This document shows positions 1 to 8,980 of a DNA stretch of 64,000 nt, piece by piece. The notes under the pieces are model-generated. The model had not been told where the DNA came from. It searched no databases and saw only the letters and a list, made by a program, of their open reading frames with translations. The translations under genes and the position numbers were made by a program. How positions within the stretch are numbered: position 1 is the stretch's first letter; every line of letters begins with the position of its first letter. This stretch comes from Arthrospiribacter ruber (lineage in GTDB: Bacteria > Bacteroidota > Bacteroidia > Cytophagales > Cyclobacteriaceae): positions 62,001 to 126,000 of the forward strand of contig NZ_RPHB01000009.1 in assembly GCF_019343195.1 (NCBI RefSeq), written 5' to 3'.

Positions 1-625
1 CAGCAGTTACCGCTGCCAATAATACATCAAGTCCAGCTTCAGTAGCAGCATCTACTAAGTTAGGAGCAGGCTCGTCTCCCATTTCAAGATCTGGAAGTAA
101 AACTCTATCTATCACGTGTACTACACCATTTGAGATTTCTACATCAGCTTCCACTACATTGGCAGTCGCTCCAGTAGCATCTACTACCGTAACATTACCA
201 CCACTGACATTTACTTCTATAGACTGTCCTGAAAGTGTAGTAAAAGTATTGTTGGCATTCAAATCACTTGAAAAAGCAACTGCCGGAACTACATGAAAAC
301 CCAATACAGTTTCAAGGTTGTCAGGACCACCAACGCGATCTACAAGTTCTGTCAAATTAGATGCACCAAATGCCTCCAAAGCATTATCAAAAGCCTGATT
401 GGTAGGAGCAAAGACAGTAATCGCATCAGCATTCAAAAGAGCCGGAGCTAGTCCCGGGATTGCTTGCACCGCAGCTACCAAAGTTGTTAAACCTGCTTCA
501 CTTGCAGCTTCTACCAAGTTGGGAGCAGCAGGATCGGTCACTGGTGGCTGATCATCTTCATCATTACAGGCGACTATCGCAAAAAGAAATGCGCCTAAGA
601 ACAGAAATCTAAATAATTTTTCCAT
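1..625 (-). CDS. Fasciclin (FAS1) domain lipoprotein, 3' part missing
   Basis: Read on the minus strand from ATG at 623-625, the frame stays open to the window edge, so the C-terminus lies outside. The N-terminus is a lipoprotein signal peptide (MEKLFRFLFLGAFLFAIVAC, lipobox IVAC) followed by an acidic linker. One full FAS1 domain follows, with the typical VFAPTNQAF segment and the motif VLGFHVVP. A repeated segment near the edge (PNLVDAATEAG, matching the earlier PNLVEAASEAG) shows that a second FAS1 domain begins. FAS1 domains act in surface adhesion. The protein is expected to be anchored in an outer or inner membrane leaflet. The family call is firm; the ligand is unknown. Confidence 0.9.
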   Translation of the reverse strand, partial: MEKLFRFLFLGAFLFAIVACNDEDDQPPVTDPAAPNLVEAASEAGLTTLVAAVQAIPGLAPALLNADAITVFAPTNQAFDNALEAFGASNLTELVDRVGGPDNLETVLGFHVVPAVAFSSDLNANNTFTTLSGQSIEVNVSGGNVTVVDATGATANVVEADVEISNGVVHVIDRVLLPDLEMGDEPAPNLVDAATEAGLDVLLAAVTA

Positions 626-1095
626 AGTTGAGAATGTTTAGTTTTTGATGTATAAACATGCGTTTTTCAAAAATGGATACACATATCTTCTGAACTGTAG
701 CCCTTTAGTACTGAACTGTTAAAAAAACAAAGTGAACTGCTGGGTTTAGGATAGTAGATCTGAGATTTAAGATTTGATACATACCAGCTTTCCGGACATT
801 ATCAGGCATCTTGAGGATTTACGATTTACGAAGATCGATTTACGAGGCTGTTTGGTAATCATTCCTTCCATTTCATCCCAAGCCGATCTTGCACCTAATT
901 TCCCGCTTCCCGAACTTCTTGATTCATCATTCATCATTCATTATTCGAGATTATTAAGCAACAAACATCGGGGATTGAATTCCTAAAGTAAAATCTGACT
1001 TCTCGTCTCTCGCATCCGCTTTATTTCAATCTTATTTCTACTTTATTTCAGTTAAAAAATTCTTTATCTAAGCCGAAATTCTTAAATCGCCCTCT
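626..1095. other. Intergenic region without a credible gene
   Basis: About 470 bp between the start of the fasciclin gene and the end of lptD. It holds short repeated words (ttacgatttacga near 820-845; catcattcatcattcatt near 925-945; cttctcgtctctcgcatc near 1001-1018). The last resembles the pyrimidine-rich tract near 46.4-46.6 kb. A 70-codon open frame at 774-986 has composition typical of this non-coding sequence and no recognisable domain, so I did not call it. Confidence 0.6.
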
Positions 1096-3882
1096 CTACC
1101 TATCAAAGAACGACCTTCTCCTACTGACTTTCAGATCTTGAAGAATGGAAGACTTGACCCTGATGTCCACATTATAAGATGTAAATCGGCCAAATGGTAT
1201 CCAGTTGACTCCCATCTGCCAGCAATGCAGATCCCTGTCAATGCCTAGCATGGTCTGTGTGATCTGCTGAGTCATAAAATCATACCCTCCCGAAAAGTTA
1301 ATTTTCCATTTTTCTGAAATACTCACATTTCCATTGATATTTAAGGCAGAAGTGATATTTACCTGCCCATCCTGCCTTCTGTTGTAGGCGATGTTGTACC
1401 CAAACCCCAGATTCCAGGGAATATCCCAATCGATGTAGCGCGAAGGATCATTGACAACACGGTTGATTTCTTCTTCCACAAATTCGTTCATCTGTCCTCC
1501 CTGCTGCAAAAAATCATTGGTCATATCTTCCCTCATTTCGCCCGGTGTCTTTTGACCCGAAGGATTGATGTTGCCATTGATGTTCATTTGAGCTGACCTC
1601 AATGTACCTATACCTTGACCTGATGTCCAGGCAAACTGATTGATCCTTCTGGTAACTTCCTGTCCGGTCTGGAGGTTGTTGGTTGTCCTTGTGGCATAAG
1701 GATCAAGATTGCCTGACAAGTTGAGGGAAAGTTTGTTTTCAAAAAACGAAGTACGTGTATTGAAGTTGATCGGCGAAAGGTTAAACGAATCCGCCGCAAA
1801 ATTATAGTTGGTAGAAATATTTAATGACTGGAGCAAAGGTATTTTTCTTGTTTTCCCTTCATCATCGTCATCCTTTGCTTTGAGCTTTGCTTCCACTACA
1901 TTTCGTATGTTGATGCTTAGGGCCCGTTGTTCACCAAGTGGTGCTCCTCCAAACAGGAAACCCTGATGTCTGGAAAATAACTGTGTCCTTCCTTGTTCAT
2001 CTACCTGGACCATCTGATACAGTCCAAAAGAAGGATCTGAAAAATCAGGTGTAAAATTGAACCCAAATGAGGGCTGCATGTGGTGTCTTATCGCTTCTAT
2101 TTTTTTACTCCTTTTGAAGTTGTAAAAACCGTAAACGTTGGTATTCATCGCAAAGGAAGTATTGTAAAAGTTGACCCTGTTGAACCCACTTTCCAAAATC
2201 CTATCTACCCTATTTTCTACTGGATTGTAAAAGAAATTGATCCTTTCCATGTACCACAATTCTGTGTAATTCACTGAAGCCGTACCAGTGAAATATTTGA
2301 ATAAGGTGAAATTGGAAGTGATAGGTATGGTATTTCTTGCTCCATTATCAGCTTCACGAAGCAATTGAGGAAGATTTCGAAAAGTAAAATCCAACACATT
2401 CTGTTCAGGAATATCAAGGTTGCCCTGAGCCTGCTGTAATGCTTGGTTTGGAACCCCAAAAGCAGGTGTAATCCTGTTATTGATGGAGTTCTGCATGTTG
2501 AAGTTCCAGGCAATGTTCAAGGTCTTCAGAGGCTCAAAGCGCACATTTGCAAAGGGGTTTTGCCTGTTCATATTGACAGCAATATCAGGCAATATCAGAT
2601 TAACTTCTTCTGTTTGTATGTTCTGGGAATGCCTCAAATTGGCAGACATGGAAAAAGGAGTGCCAGCAAAAGTTTTGCTGTATGAGACATTGGAAGAAAA
2701 TTCTGAATTGACGTTGTTGGCAAAACTTGCCGGATTGATTACCACATTGTTGTAATTGGTCGTACCTGCATTGACAGAAGCCGAAAAACGGGAGGTCCCT
2801 CTGGTTTCCGGTGCATGGTTCCAGTTGACCCAGATGGTATTGTAATCTTGGGCCCTTTCAGGAAGCTCTGTCTCAGGGCTCTGAAAACGTTGGTAATCGA
2901 TATTGAAGGCTCCATTATAGCGGTATCTCTTTTTATATACAGAGGCCGCCTTGGCTCCATAACCACCCTGGGTGTAAATATCTCCGGTAACCCGAGTGTG
3001 TATGTAGTCATTGAAAGCGAAATAGTATCCGAAATTTCTGAGGAAAAATCCCCTCACTTGTTCCTGTCCATAAGAAGGAAAAACTATCCCCGACGCTTTT
3101 TCATCCGGAGTATCGGGAATAATGCCAAAAGGCAATCCTGCAGGAGTGGGGATATTGTTGAAGTACAGGTTAAATGGCCCAGTGACTACCTGCTTACCTC
3201 TGATGGATTTGATTTTGGCGGCATTGATATGCCAGTGGGGTTCGGCAAGATTACAGGTCGTATAGTAGCCTTTATCCATATAAATACTACCATCCTGATC
3301 TTTTTTGATGGTTTGCCCGCGGAGCAGTCCATCCTGCTGCTCTGTCACTACATCTTTGATAATGGCTTTCTGACTTTTGAAATTGTACCGCATTTCCTTA
3401 CGGATTTCATAAGTAGTCTGACCTTCCTTAAAAATCGGGTTGCCTGTGATGTTACCAGTGGAATCTGTAATCCCTGAAGCGAAAAGTTCACTTTTATCCC
3501 AGTCAATAATGATCAGGTCGGCATCAAGGCGGATATTTCCGTATTCAAACCAAGCGTCATTATAGAGATAAACTTTATTTTGTCTGAAATCCGTAATGAT
3601 ACTATCTTCGGCGTAATAATTGATAGTGGTCTGAATGTCACCTTGAGGCTCTTTGGGATCTTTTCCATCAAGTTCAGGGATGGAATCACTCAATGATACG
3701 TGGAGGGAATCCATCAAAGTATCCATGTCAGGAAACTGCAGGGCATTGGGATTAAGGACAGTATCAGGTGCGGTAAGCCTTTGCTCCGGATCTCTCTGCT
3801 GGGAATACCCAGACTCTGGCAATGCCATGACGAGAATCATGCCAAGCAAATAAAACCAGTAATTCCGCACTAATTGATTCAA
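1096..3882 (-). CDS. lptD: LptD-like LPS assembly outer membrane protein
   Basis: A 928-residue protein with an N-terminal signal peptide ending near GYSQ. It has an OstA/LptA-like N-terminal beta region (about residues 85-260, with YLYNDAWFEYGNIRLDAD) and a long C-terminal part of alternating aromatic strands typical of the LptD barrel. The motif FNLYFNNIPTPAGLPFGIIP is characteristic of the Bacteroidota LptD family. The expected role is insertion of lipopolysaccharide into the outer leaflet, with an LptE partner not seen here. The frame begins with TTG at 3882. GTG at 3870 would also leave a complete signal peptide (RNYWFYLLGMIL), so the exact start is uncertain. It is divergent from the amidase gene with only 56 bp between them. 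Confidence 0.88.
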   Translation of the reverse strand: MNQLVRNYWFYLLGMILVMALPESGYSQQRDPEQRLTAPDTVLNPNALQFPDMDTLMDSLHVSLSDSIPELDGKDPKEPQGDIQTTINYYAEDSIITDFRQNKVYLYNDAWFEYGNIRLDADLIIIDWDKSELFASGITDSTGNITGNPIFKEGQTTYEIRKEMRYNFKSQKAIIKDVVTEQQDGLLRGQTIKKDQDGSIYMDKGYYTTCNLAEPHWHINAAKIKSIRGKQVVTGPFNLYFNNIPTPAGLPFGIIPDTPDEKASGIVFPSYGQEQVRGFFLRNFGYYFAFNDYIHTRVTGDIYTQGGYGAKAASVYKKRYRYNGAFNIDYQRFQSPETELPERAQDYNTIWVNWNHAPETRGTSRFSASVNAGTTNYNNVVINPASFANNVNSEFSSNVSYSKTFAGTPFSMSANLRHSQNIQTEEVNLILPDIAVNMNRQNPFANVRFEPLKTLNIAWNFNMQNSINNRITPAFGVPNQALQQAQGNLDIPEQNVLDFTFRNLPQLLREADNGARNTIPITSNFTLFKYFTGTASVNYTELWYMERINFFYNPVENRVDRILESGFNRVNFYNTSFAMNTNVYGFYNFKRSKKIEAIRHHMQPSFGFNFTPDFSDPSFGLYQMVQVDEQGRTQLFSRHQGFLFGGAPLGEQRALSINIRNVVEAKLKAKDDDDEGKTRKIPLLQSLNISTNYNFAADSFNLSPINFNTRTSFFENKLSLNLSGNLDPYATRTTNNLQTGQEVTRRINQFAWTSGQGIGTLRSAQMNINGNINPSGQKTPGEMREDMTNDFLQQGGQMNEFVEEEINRVVNDPSRYIDWDIPWNLGFGYNIAYNRRQDGQVNITSALNINGNVSISEKWKINFSGGYDFMTQQITQTMLGIDRDLHCWQMGVNWIPFGRFTSYNVDIRVKSSILQDLKVSRRRSFFDR

Positions 3883-3914
3883 ATTTAATTAAAAATGTAT
3901 AAATTTTGCCCGAG

Positions 3915-3922
3915 CAAAGTTA
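3915..3922 (-). promoter_or_regulatory. Candidate -7 box for lptD
   Basis: On the minus strand this reads TAACTTTG, a match to the Bacteroidota -7 consensus TAnnTTTG. It lies about 33 bp upstream of the TTG start of lptD. The position about 19 bases further upstream reads GTTT rather than the usual TTTG, so only the -7 element is convincing. Confidence 0.45.
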
Positions 3923-3938
3923 ATAGGATTCATTACGC

Positions 3939-4739
3939 ATGAAACGATTCAGAGTCAAAAATATTCTCATTATCCCATTTTTAACATTCGCCCTTTTCTT
4001 TGCCGGTTTTTCTACGGCAGAGAACAAAACCCCGAAAGCCAGTATCAAGAGAATTGTCATAGATGCAGGCCATGGAGGAAAGGATCCCGGAGCCCTAGGC
4101 TCATCTTCCAAAGAAAAAGATATAGCCCTGACTGTAGCCTTACAGGTAGGGAAGTATGTGGAGGAACTCCTCCCCGGTGTAGAAGTGATTTACACCCGGA
4201 AAACAGATACTTTTTTGGAACTTAGGGAAAGAGCCAACATTGCAAATAGGAACAAAGCAGACCTTTTTATTTCCATTCATTGTAACGCAGCAAGCAACAG
4301 ATCTGCGTATGGTACGGAGACCTTTGTAATGGGTACCAAAAACTTTGAAGCCAACTTCGACATTGTAAAAAGAGAGAATGCAGTAATTCTCCTTGAGGAC
4401 AATTATGAGGAAAATTACGAAGGTTTTGACCCCAGTTCTCCCGAGTCCTATATGATGTTCAACCTGACCCAAAAAGCCTACATGTCCAATAGCATATCCT
4501 TGGCAGCCAAGGTAGAGGATGACTTCCGCACCAGGGTCAACAGACACAGCAGAGGTGTGAAGCAGGCACCCCTATATGTGCTTTGGACCACCTACATGCC
4601 TTCTGTGCTCGTAGAATTAGGCTTCATTTCGAATATCAATGAGGAAAGGTTCCTAAAAAGCTCAGAGGGACAAACTTACCTTGCCTCGGCCATTTACAGG
4701 GCAATCAAAGCCTACAAGGAAGAATTGGACGAAATGTAA
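3939..4739 (+). CDS. N-acetylmuramoyl-L-alanine amidase (Amidase_3)
   Basis: A 266-residue exported zinc amidase that cleaves the bond between MurNAc and L-alanine in peptidoglycan. After a signal anchor (residues 8-27) comes IVIDAGHGGKDPGA with zinc ligand His45, then the KEKDIAL ligand Glu59. The ligand in FISIHCNA and the catalytic Glu in VLVELGFISN follow. The insert with SPESYMMFNLTQKAYMSNS is typical of Bacteroidota AmiC-like enzymes. No SPOR or LysM domain is present. It is divergent from lptD, so two envelope genes share a short control region. The ATG at 3939 puts the signal peptide at the N-terminus. Confidence 0.93.
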   Translation: MKRFRVKNILIIPFLTFALFFAGFSTAENKTPKASIKRIVIDAGHGGKDPGALGSSSKEKDIALTVALQVGKYVEELLPGVEVIYTRKTDTFLELRERANIANRNKADLFISIHCNAASNRSAYGTETFVMGTKNFEANFDIVKRENAVILLEDNYEENYEGFDPSSPESYMMFNLTQKAYMSNSISLAAKVEDDFRTRVNRHSRGVKQAPLYVLWTTYMPSVLVELGFISNINEERFLKSSEGQTYLASAIYRAIKAYKEELDEM

Positions 4740-4808
4740 TTGTTTTAAAAACGGAACATTGAAAAAGGTACCTTTACTAAAACTACATCGCTGTATCGGT
4801 TAAGATTT

Positions 4809-4981
4809 CATGATTATCCGCTTTCTTACCAGTAGAACCTTTAGAGTGGCATATACTTATGATTTCAAGCTAACCCCGATAAACCGGGACAAGTTATCCA
4901 TGAATATCTAATATGGATTAGTATCGGGTTAATCTAAGCCCTCATTTAATTTGGCATGTGGTGCAATAGCGGATATGCATA
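4809..4981 (+). mobile_element. MITE-like element, family 1, copy A
   Basis: A 173-bp non-coding element filling much of the 335-bp gap before the carboxyltransferase gene. Its left end (CATGATTATCCGCTTTCTTACCAG) and the reverse complement of its right end (TATGCATATCCGCTATTGCACCAC) form imperfect terminal inverted repeats. It is bounded by an exact 8-bp direct repeat, TAAGATTT, at 4801-4808 and 4982-4989, read as a target site duplication. Head and tail match the elements at 12853-13004 and, inverted, 19749-19900. It carries no transposase, so movement would need an enzyme encoded elsewhere. Confidence 0.8.
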
Positions 4982-5074
4982 TAAGATTTAATACATTAAC
5001 CTTCTTCCATATTTGATACTTAGTCTTAAAAGAAGTTATTTTAGCCTTCTGAAAAACTAAACCCAAAATACTTT

Positions 5075-6703
5075 ATGGATATCGAATTCAATAAGAATGA
5101 AGACCAGAACAAACAATTACTTTTTCAACTGAAGAAAAAACTGGACACCGTAAAACTTGGCGGAGGAAAATCCAGGATAGAAAAAGAACATGAGAAAGGC
5201 AAACTTACCGCAAGGGAAAGAATCGATTACCTCACCGATGCGGATTCCCATTTTTTGGAAATCGGAGCCTTGGCAGCCGATGGCATGTATGCGGAAGAAG
5301 GAGGCTGTCCTTCAGCAGGGGTAGTGACAGGCATAGGATACGTAAAAGGCAGAATGTGCATGATAGTGGCCAATGACGCCACCGTCAAAGCGGGCGCATG
5401 GTTTCCCATGACTGCCAAAAAAAACCTACGTGCACAGGAAATCGCCATGGAAAACAGGCTCCCTGTCATCTATTTGGTAGACAGTGCTGGGGTATTTTTG
5501 CCTAAGCAGAATGAAATTTTCCCGGACAAAGAACACTTTGGCCGTCAATTCCGCAACAATGCCAAAATGTCGGCAATGGGAATCGTACAGGTCGCTGCCA
5601 TCATGGGCAGCTGTGTGGCAGGGGGAGCATACCTTCCCATCATGTCGGACGAGGCACTGATAGTGGATAAAACAGGCTCTATTTTCCTGGCAGGCTCCTA
5701 CCTGGTCAGGGCTGCCATTGGAGAAAATGTAGACAATGAAACTCTAGGTGGAGCCACTACCCATTGTGAGATATCTGGAGTAACAGACAATAAATACGAA
5801 ACAGACCAAGACTGCCTTGACGCCATCAGAAATATATTTGACAAAATAGGTCAGAGCGAAAAGGCAGGGTTTGACAGGTCTGAACCCAAGCTTCCTAAGC
5901 TCAAGCCCGAAGACATTTACGGTACATTCCCATCTGACAGGGTCAAACCTTATGACATGCTTGAGATCATAAAACATTTGGTGGACGAAGGGGATTTTGA
6001 TGAATACAAAAAAGATTATGGCAAAACCTTACTTTGCGGTACGGCAAGAATTGATGGTTGGGCGGTAGGGATCATTGCCAATCAAAGGAAAATCGTTAAA
6101 ACCAAAAAAGGCGAAATGCAGATGGGCGGGGTAATATACTCGGATTCCGCAGACAAAGCAGCCAGATTTATCATGAACTGCAACCAGAGAAAAATCCCAT
6201 TGGTTTTCTTACAGGACGTGAGCGGGTTTATGGTAGGATCAAAAGCAGAACATGGAGGCATTATCAAAGACGGGGCCAAAATGGTCAATGCCATGGCCAA
6301 TTCGGTGGTACCAAAATTCACCATCATTCTGGGCAACTCTTACGGAGCGGGCAATTATGCCATGTGCGGAAAAGCTTATGACCCAAGACTGATTTATTCC
6401 TGGCCTACTGCACAGATGGCCGTGATGAGCGGAGCTTCAGCCGCCAAAACCCTGCTTCAGATCAAAGTTGCATCTCTGAAAAAAGCCGGCAAGGAAATCA
6501 CTCCAGAAGATGAGGCACAATTGCTGAAAGAAATCACAGACAAATATAACGAAGAGCTGAGTCCATACTATGCTGCTGCAAGGCTCTGGGTGGATGGAGT
6601 CATTGATCCTGTTGAAACCAGAAAAGTCATCAGCATGGGTATCGAAGCTGCCAACCACTCCCCCATCACAGAAAAATTCAATGTGGGTGTCATACAGACC
6701 TAA
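5075..6703 (+). CDS. Acyl-CoA carboxylase carboxyltransferase (MCC beta-like)
   Basis: A 542-residue biotin-dependent carboxyltransferase with the two crotonase-fold halves of the family. The N-half holds GKLTARERIDYLTD, and the oxyanion and acyl-CoA region GSCVAGGAYLPIMSDEALIV. The C-half holds LGNSYGAGNYAMCGKAYDPR. The segment IFPDKEHFGRQFRNNAKMS resembles the methylcrotonyl-CoA carboxylase beta signature. It would move a carboxyl group from carboxybiotin to an acyl-CoA such as 3-methylcrotonyl-CoA. No biotin carboxylase or carrier gene is adjacent, so the alpha subunit must be elsewhere. Substrate choice is inferred. A strong terminator follows at once. Confidence 0.88.
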   Translation: MDIEFNKNEDQNKQLLFQLKKKLDTVKLGGGKSRIEKEHEKGKLTARERIDYLTDADSHFLEIGALAADGMYAEEGGCPSAGVVTGIGYVKGRMCMIVANDATVKAGAWFPMTAKKNLRAQEIAMENRLPVIYLVDSAGVFLPKQNEIFPDKEHFGRQFRNNAKMSAMGIVQVAAIMGSCVAGGAYLPIMSDEALIVDKTGSIFLAGSYLVRAAIGENVDNETLGGATTHCEISGVTDNKYETDQDCLDAIRNIFDKIGQSEKAGFDRSEPKLPKLKPEDIYGTFPSDRVKPYDMLEIIKHLVDEGDFDEYKKDYGKTLLCGTARIDGWAVGIIANQRKIVKTKKGEMQMGGVIYSDSADKAARFIMNCNQRKIPLVFLQDVSGFMVGSKAEHGGIIKDGAKMVNAMANSVVPKFTIILGNSYGAGNYAMCGKAYDPRLIYSWPTAQMAVMSGASAAKTLLQIKVASLKKAGKEITPEDEAQLLKEITDKYNEELSPYYAAARLWVDGVIDPVETRKVISMGIEAANHSPITEKFNVGVIQT

Positions 6704-6710
6704 AAAACAT

Positions 6711-6744
6711 AAGGCTTTGCAAATCAACCTGCAAAGCCTTTTTT
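6711..6744 (+). terminator. Rho-independent terminator after the carboxyltransferase
   Basis: The stem AAGGCTTTGCA pairs with TGCAAAGCCTT around an 8-base loop and runs into TTTTTT. It sits 7 bp after the stop codon. Confidence 0.92.
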
Positions 6745-6820
6745 GATTTCTTTCTGGAATCAAACACTCCGCACCTGCTGTTTTTATTGACAACTATTAT
6801 TTTTATCTTGATAAAGAAAC

Positions 6821-7672
6821 ATGGGCAAGGATAAACTTACAGACAAAGAACTGCACGCACTGGTATCGCTTCTGGATGATTCTGATCAGGAAGTAAAATC
6901 TCATGTCCGGGAAAGATTGGCTTCTATTGGCTATGAAGTCATCCCTTTTCTGGAAAAAAAATGGGAGGAAAGCTTCAATCCTGACATACAGAAAGAAATA
7001 GAAGAACTGGTGCACAGTCTGCAGTTTGCACAGCTTAAGCAAAGGTTGATGGATTGGAAAAAAAGTGAAGATCAGGACCTGCTCACCGGGCTATGGATAC
7101 TCAACACCTACCAATATCCCGACCTTGAGTTTGACAAACTCAATGCAGACATGCATCAGATTTACTTTGAAGTATGGACATCCTTCAAAAATGACCTTAT
7201 GCCTTATGAACAGGTTAGAATCATCAACAGCATACTTTTCAACCAATTGAGATTTTCTGCCAATACAAAAAATTTTCACTCTCCGGCCAACTCTATGATA
7301 AATAGCGTACTGGAAACCAAAAAAGGGAATCCGATCAGTCTTTGCTCCATTTATCTCTTAGTAGCGCAGAAACTGGGACTTCCCATATATGGGGTCAACC
7401 TGCCGAATCTTTTTGTACTTACCTACAAAACAAAAGAAGCTTCCTTTTACATTAACGCGTTCAATAAAGGGCTGATTTTCAGCAAGCAGGACATCAACAA
7501 CTATCTCGAACACTTGAAAATAGAATCAAGAGATGCATTTTTCCAGCCTTGTACCCACAAAGATATTTTGATCCGATCCATGCGCAACCTGATCGTAGCC
7601 TTTGAAAAGCTGGGAGAATTGGAAAAAGTGGATGAGGTAAATGAATTGCTTCAGATTCTCGAGGAGGAATAG
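6821..7672 (+). CDS. SirB1-like transglutaminase-fold protein
   Basis: A 283-residue cytoplasmic protein of the SirB1/Transglut_core2 family. The N-terminal ~70 residues form a helical, HEAT-like region. The core follows with the family pattern GNPISLCSIYLLVAQKLGLP and, shortly after, YGVNLPNLFVL. The C-terminus (from about residue 240) resembles the helical repeat that ends SirB1 proteins (ILIRSMRNLIVAFEKLG). Its biochemical role is not established for the family. Length is close to E. coli SirB1. It converges with the redoxin gene, with only 7 bp between the two stop codons and no visible terminator. Confidence 0.8.
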   Translation: MGKDKLTDKELHALVSLLDDSDQEVKSHVRERLASIGYEVIPFLEKKWEESFNPDIQKEIEELVHSLQFAQLKQRLMDWKKSEDQDLLTGLWILNTYQYPDLEFDKLNADMHQIYFEVWTSFKNDLMPYEQVRIINSILFNQLRFSANTKNFHSPANSMINSVLETKKGNPISLCSIYLLVAQKLGLPIYGVNLPNLFVLTYKTKEASFYINAFNKGLIFSKQDINNYLEHLKIESRDAFFQPCTHKDILIRSMRNLIVAFEKLGELEKVDEVNELLQILEEE

Positions 7673-7679
7673 AAATTGA

Positions 7680-8267
7680 TCAACGGGATTTAAGTCTGAT
7701 ATTACAACCTACTGCACGGCTTGACGAAGGGCTTGGATTCCTGCGGTTCATAATAGCATTCAAGGCATTCTCCAGATACCGGACATTAGCATTGGCAGCG
7801 ACTTGGGGATTGTTGTCAATAGCTCCTTTGTATGCAATAGAAAACCCGGTCTGGGATGGTGTCACGACCACGACCTCAGGAAGTTTGCTCGCAGCAAGCA
7901 TTCTGGTGACCACTTGATCAGAATCATCCAATACAGGAAATTTAAATCCTCTTGATTTCACCCTTTCTTCGTGGTCATTTTTGGACTCTCCTTCTTCCGC
8001 TTCAAAATGCGGGTTGACCATAGCAAACTGAAACCCCTCTCTGGAAAAAGTATCTGAAAGTTGTGCTATCCTTTCTTCATACAGCTTTGAAAATGGACAG
8101 TTCATATTACTGAATATGATGACTACTGCCTTTTTATCAGAAAAAGAAGACAGTTCAAATTCTTTCCCTGTAAGAATGTCTTTCAGGGTAAAACTCTCAA
8201 TTCTTTGTGCATTTGCTGTTTGAAAAGACAGAATGAAAGCCAGCAATAAGATCATTGATTTTTTCAT
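7680..8267 (-). CDS. Exported redoxin (AhpC/TSA-like) domain protein
   Basis: A 195-residue protein with a signal peptide ending at ANAQ, so it acts in the periplasm. The thioredoxin-fold segment has SDKKAVVIIFSNMNCPFSKLY, which holds one cysteine where classical thioredoxins have CxxC. The later LPEVVVVTP supplies the cis-proline-like position. The C-terminal Cys in AVGCNIRLK is a pattern I have seen in Bacteroidota thioredoxin-family proteins and may be the resolving cysteine. A peroxidase or thiol-reductase role is inferred; the substrate is unknown. Confidence 0.75.
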   Translation of the reverse strand: MKKSMILLLAFILSFQTANAQRIESFTLKDILTGKEFELSSFSDKKAVVIIFSNMNCPFSKLYEERIAQLSDTFSREGFQFAMVNPHFEAEEGESKNDHEERVKSRGFKFPVLDDSDQVVTRMLAASKLPEVVVVTPSQTGFSIAYKGAIDNNPQVAANANVRYLENALNAIMNRRNPSPSSSRAVGCNIRLKSR

Positions 8268-8312
8268 CTCTCAGAAATATTCATCGGGTGTTTCGGAAAT
8301 ATAGCAAAGAAC

Positions 8313-8942
8313 CTACCAAATTGTATACGTCATAATGACATCTTTTTCTTTCTCCACTTTTACCGTATAATGGTGATCAGAATACTCCGAACCATATATC
8401 CTGCCTTTGATCACTTTGTCTTCTTTGGAAAATTCCTCCAGGATAATATTATTCTTTAGGCTAACCCCTCTTTTCCCCTGACATTTAAAAATTGATTCCT
8501 TTGCTGACCATGCTGTTGTGTACAACTCAGGGCAATTATTAAGAAAATCCATCTCTGAATGATCCAAAAATTTCGGGCCCAAACGCACTACTTTTTCCCT
8601 GATATAATCCAGATCAATTCCCACAGGCATTTCTTTATGAAAAATGGCCGCTGCTATGCCTTTGGTATGGCTAAGCGAGACATATCCGTAACCATCCATA
8701 GGATGGGACTTGCCGTTTTCGTCCTTAAAAAATCCAGGGTATGGAAGTGAAATACAATCCAAAGCCTTGTTGATGGCGATTCTGGCGGCAATCCATTCCA
8801 CCCTTTTATCGGGTCTGGAAATATTTGCATACGAAAGCCTCTCTCTAAAGCTCAAAAAATCAACCGCTGATTCGGGTACCTCTTCAATAATATTTAGAGC
8901 TAAAGCTGATAAAGGACTAATTTTTTCTATTTTTGTTTGCAT
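8313..8942 (-). CDS. 4'-phosphopantetheinyl transferase superfamily protein
   Basis: A 209-residue Sfp/AcpS-type enzyme that would move phosphopantetheine from CoA to a carrier-protein serine. The two family signatures are present: the Mg-binding PVGIDLDYIREK (about residues 100-112) and WSAKESIFKCQGK (about 145-157). YVSLSHTKGIAAA precedes them, as in Sfp-type enzymes. It is divergent from the WD40 gene with 38 bp between. No polyketide or peptide synthetase lies nearby, so a general carrier-protein role is more likely than a biosynthetic-cluster one. Confidence 0.88.
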   Translation of the reverse strand: MQTKIEKISPLSALALNIIEEVPESAVDFLSFRERLSYANISRPDKRVEWIAARIAINKALDCISLPYPGFFKDENGKSHPMDGYGYVSLSHTKGIAAAIFHKEMPVGIDLDYIREKVVRLGPKFLDHSEMDFLNNCPELYTTAWSAKESIFKCQGKRGVSLKNNIILEEFSKEDKVIKGRIYGSEYSDHHYTVKVEKEKDVIMTYTIW

Positions 8943-8980
8943 AGGCCCCTCGCGGGTTGGTTTGCTAATTCACGCAATAT

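Noticed and set aside
774-986. 70-codon frame between the fasciclin and lptD genes
   Set aside because: Made of repeated intergenic words (attcatcattcat and similar), with no plausible domain and isolated from any operon.
2815-3477. 220-codon frame on the plus strand inside lptD
   Set aside because: Complete overlap with the well-supported lptD frame on the other strand; its translation shows no family resemblance.
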